6,451 bases of DNA, from NCBI GenBank assembly GCA_001515185.1, contig LQHI01000070.1:1-6451 (forward strand), given 5' to 3'. A program made the translations under genes and the position numbers. Positions within the stretch are counted from its first letter, which is position 1. Each line of letters starts with the position of its first letter. Below, piece by piece: positions 6,116-6,451 of this stretch. Origin of the DNA: Hadesarchaea archaeon DG-33 (GTDB lineage Archaea > Hadarchaeota > Hadarchaeia > Hadarchaeales > Hadarchaeaceae). The notes under the pieces were generated by a model. That model was not told the DNA's origin. It worked only from the letters and a program-made list of their open reading frames with translations, and made no database searches.

Positions 6116-6382
6116 ATGAACGAATGGCTAATTATCCTTCTAGGAATCGGTATGATAACAATAATCTTAGGGGTACTTGTAGCTTGGAAAAAGAGAAAGG
6201 AAGGGAAATCAAAAGAAACGGATTATCGAGCGTTTTTCATAATGGGAATCTCTTTCCTCCCGTTGGGAATAGTAATGACGATAACAATAGGTAACCCAGG
6301 AATGTTGGGGTTAACCGCGTTAGGAATCATATACATGATAATGGGTTTGGCCAATCGAGATAAGTGGAAGAAGAAATCATAG
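6116..6382 (+). CDS. small membrane protein of unknown function, three predicted TM segments
   Basis: I do not recognise a family. The 88-residue product is strongly hydrophobic: likely membrane helices at about 4-23, 39-58 and 62-78, separated by a very basic loop KKRKEGKSK (25-33) and ended by a basic tail NRDKWKKKS (80-88). By the positive-inside rule the loop after helix 1 would face the cytoplasm. No catalytic or cofactor motif is visible. The ATG is the only in-frame start after a TAA at 6083, and AGGTAG five bases or so upstream is a plausible, weak ribosome site. The gene is AT-richer and richer in ATA/AAA-type codons than proS or the methyltransferase. Its TAG stop shares its final G with repeat copy 2, while copy 1 lies before the gene, so it is bracketed by the repeat. 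It has a candidate promoter of its own and is probably a separate unit from the methyltransferase gene. Confidence 0.72.
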   Translation: MNEWLIILLGIGMITIILGVLVAWKKRKEGKSKETDYRAFFIMGISFLPLGIVMTITIGNPGMLGLTALGIIYMIMGLANRDKWKKKS

Positions 6383-6411
6383 GTTAAATTTTAACCCCCC
6401 AAACCCAAACC
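6382..6411 (+). repeat. palindrome plus C-rich repeat element, copy 2
   Basis: GGTTAAA-T-TTTAACC (6382-6396) is followed by CCCC-AAACCCAAACC to 6411. It is the same as copy 1 (6006-6033) apart from the central base and two extra C residues. It begins on the last base of the TAG stop of the membrane-protein gene. A further run of six C follows (6413-6418), which makes the minus strand notably G-rich. Confidence 0.75.
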
Positions 6412-6433
6412 TCCCCCCTCAGCTTCCAAATTA

Positions 6434-6439
6434 TTTTTT
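6434..6439 (+). terminator. possible oligo-T transcription terminator
   Basis: A run of six T, preceded by TTA, lies 52 nt after the stop of the small membrane-protein gene. Archaeal RNA polymerase often terminates at such T-tracts without a hairpin. There is no other support, and the window ends soon after. Confidence 0.35.
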
Positions 6440-6451
6440 GACAAGTTTTCG

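Overview
The window looks like a piece of an archaeal chromosome, possibly from the TACK/Bathyarchaeia side, although the phylum is a guess. Support comes from an archaeal/eukaryotic-type prolyl-tRNA synthetase with no bacterial editing insert, short leaders with TATA-like boxes about 30-40 nt before start codons, and GTG and TTG starts. The ProRS type also occurs in some bacteria, so the domain assignment is likely rather than certain. Base composition is uneven: proS is GC-richer, while the pyruvyl transferase and the last small gene are AT-richer.

Left part, + strand (1-1727): the 3' part of an inositol-1-phosphate synthase gene, cut by the window edge, followed with a 1-nt stop/start overlap by a PfkB-family sugar kinase. 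The pair looks translationally coupled. It probably serves inositol phosphate supply, with the kinase possibly phosphorylating free myo-inositol to the same product the synthase makes.

Centre, - strand (5406 down to 1699): an M24 metallopeptidase (Xaa-Pro dipeptidase type), then a polysaccharide pyruvyl transferase, then proS. proS runs tail-to-tail into the kinase gene with a 29-nt overlap. The start of proS is abnormal: the conserved N-terminal segment is encoded in frame upstream of the first ATG, but no ATG, GTG or TTG serves it unless a +1 frameshift joins it to a GTG 11 nt after the pyruvyl transferase stop.

Right part, + strand (5454-6451): a small class I SAM-dependent methyltransferase, divergent from the peptidase across 47 nt, then an 88-residue membrane protein of unknown function. 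Two near-identical copies of a 28-30 nt element (a GGTTAAA/TTTAACC palindrome followed by a C-rich tract) sit just after the methyltransferase gene and exactly at the stop codon of the membrane-protein gene, so they bracket the latter as direct repeats. This repeat pair and the proS 5' end are the two most notable points. The remaining genes look like ordinary housekeeping or cell-surface functions, and I do not see a convincing new multi-gene system. No stretch of more than about 130 nt lacks a gene. I saw no tRNA, rRNA, CRISPR array or transposase.
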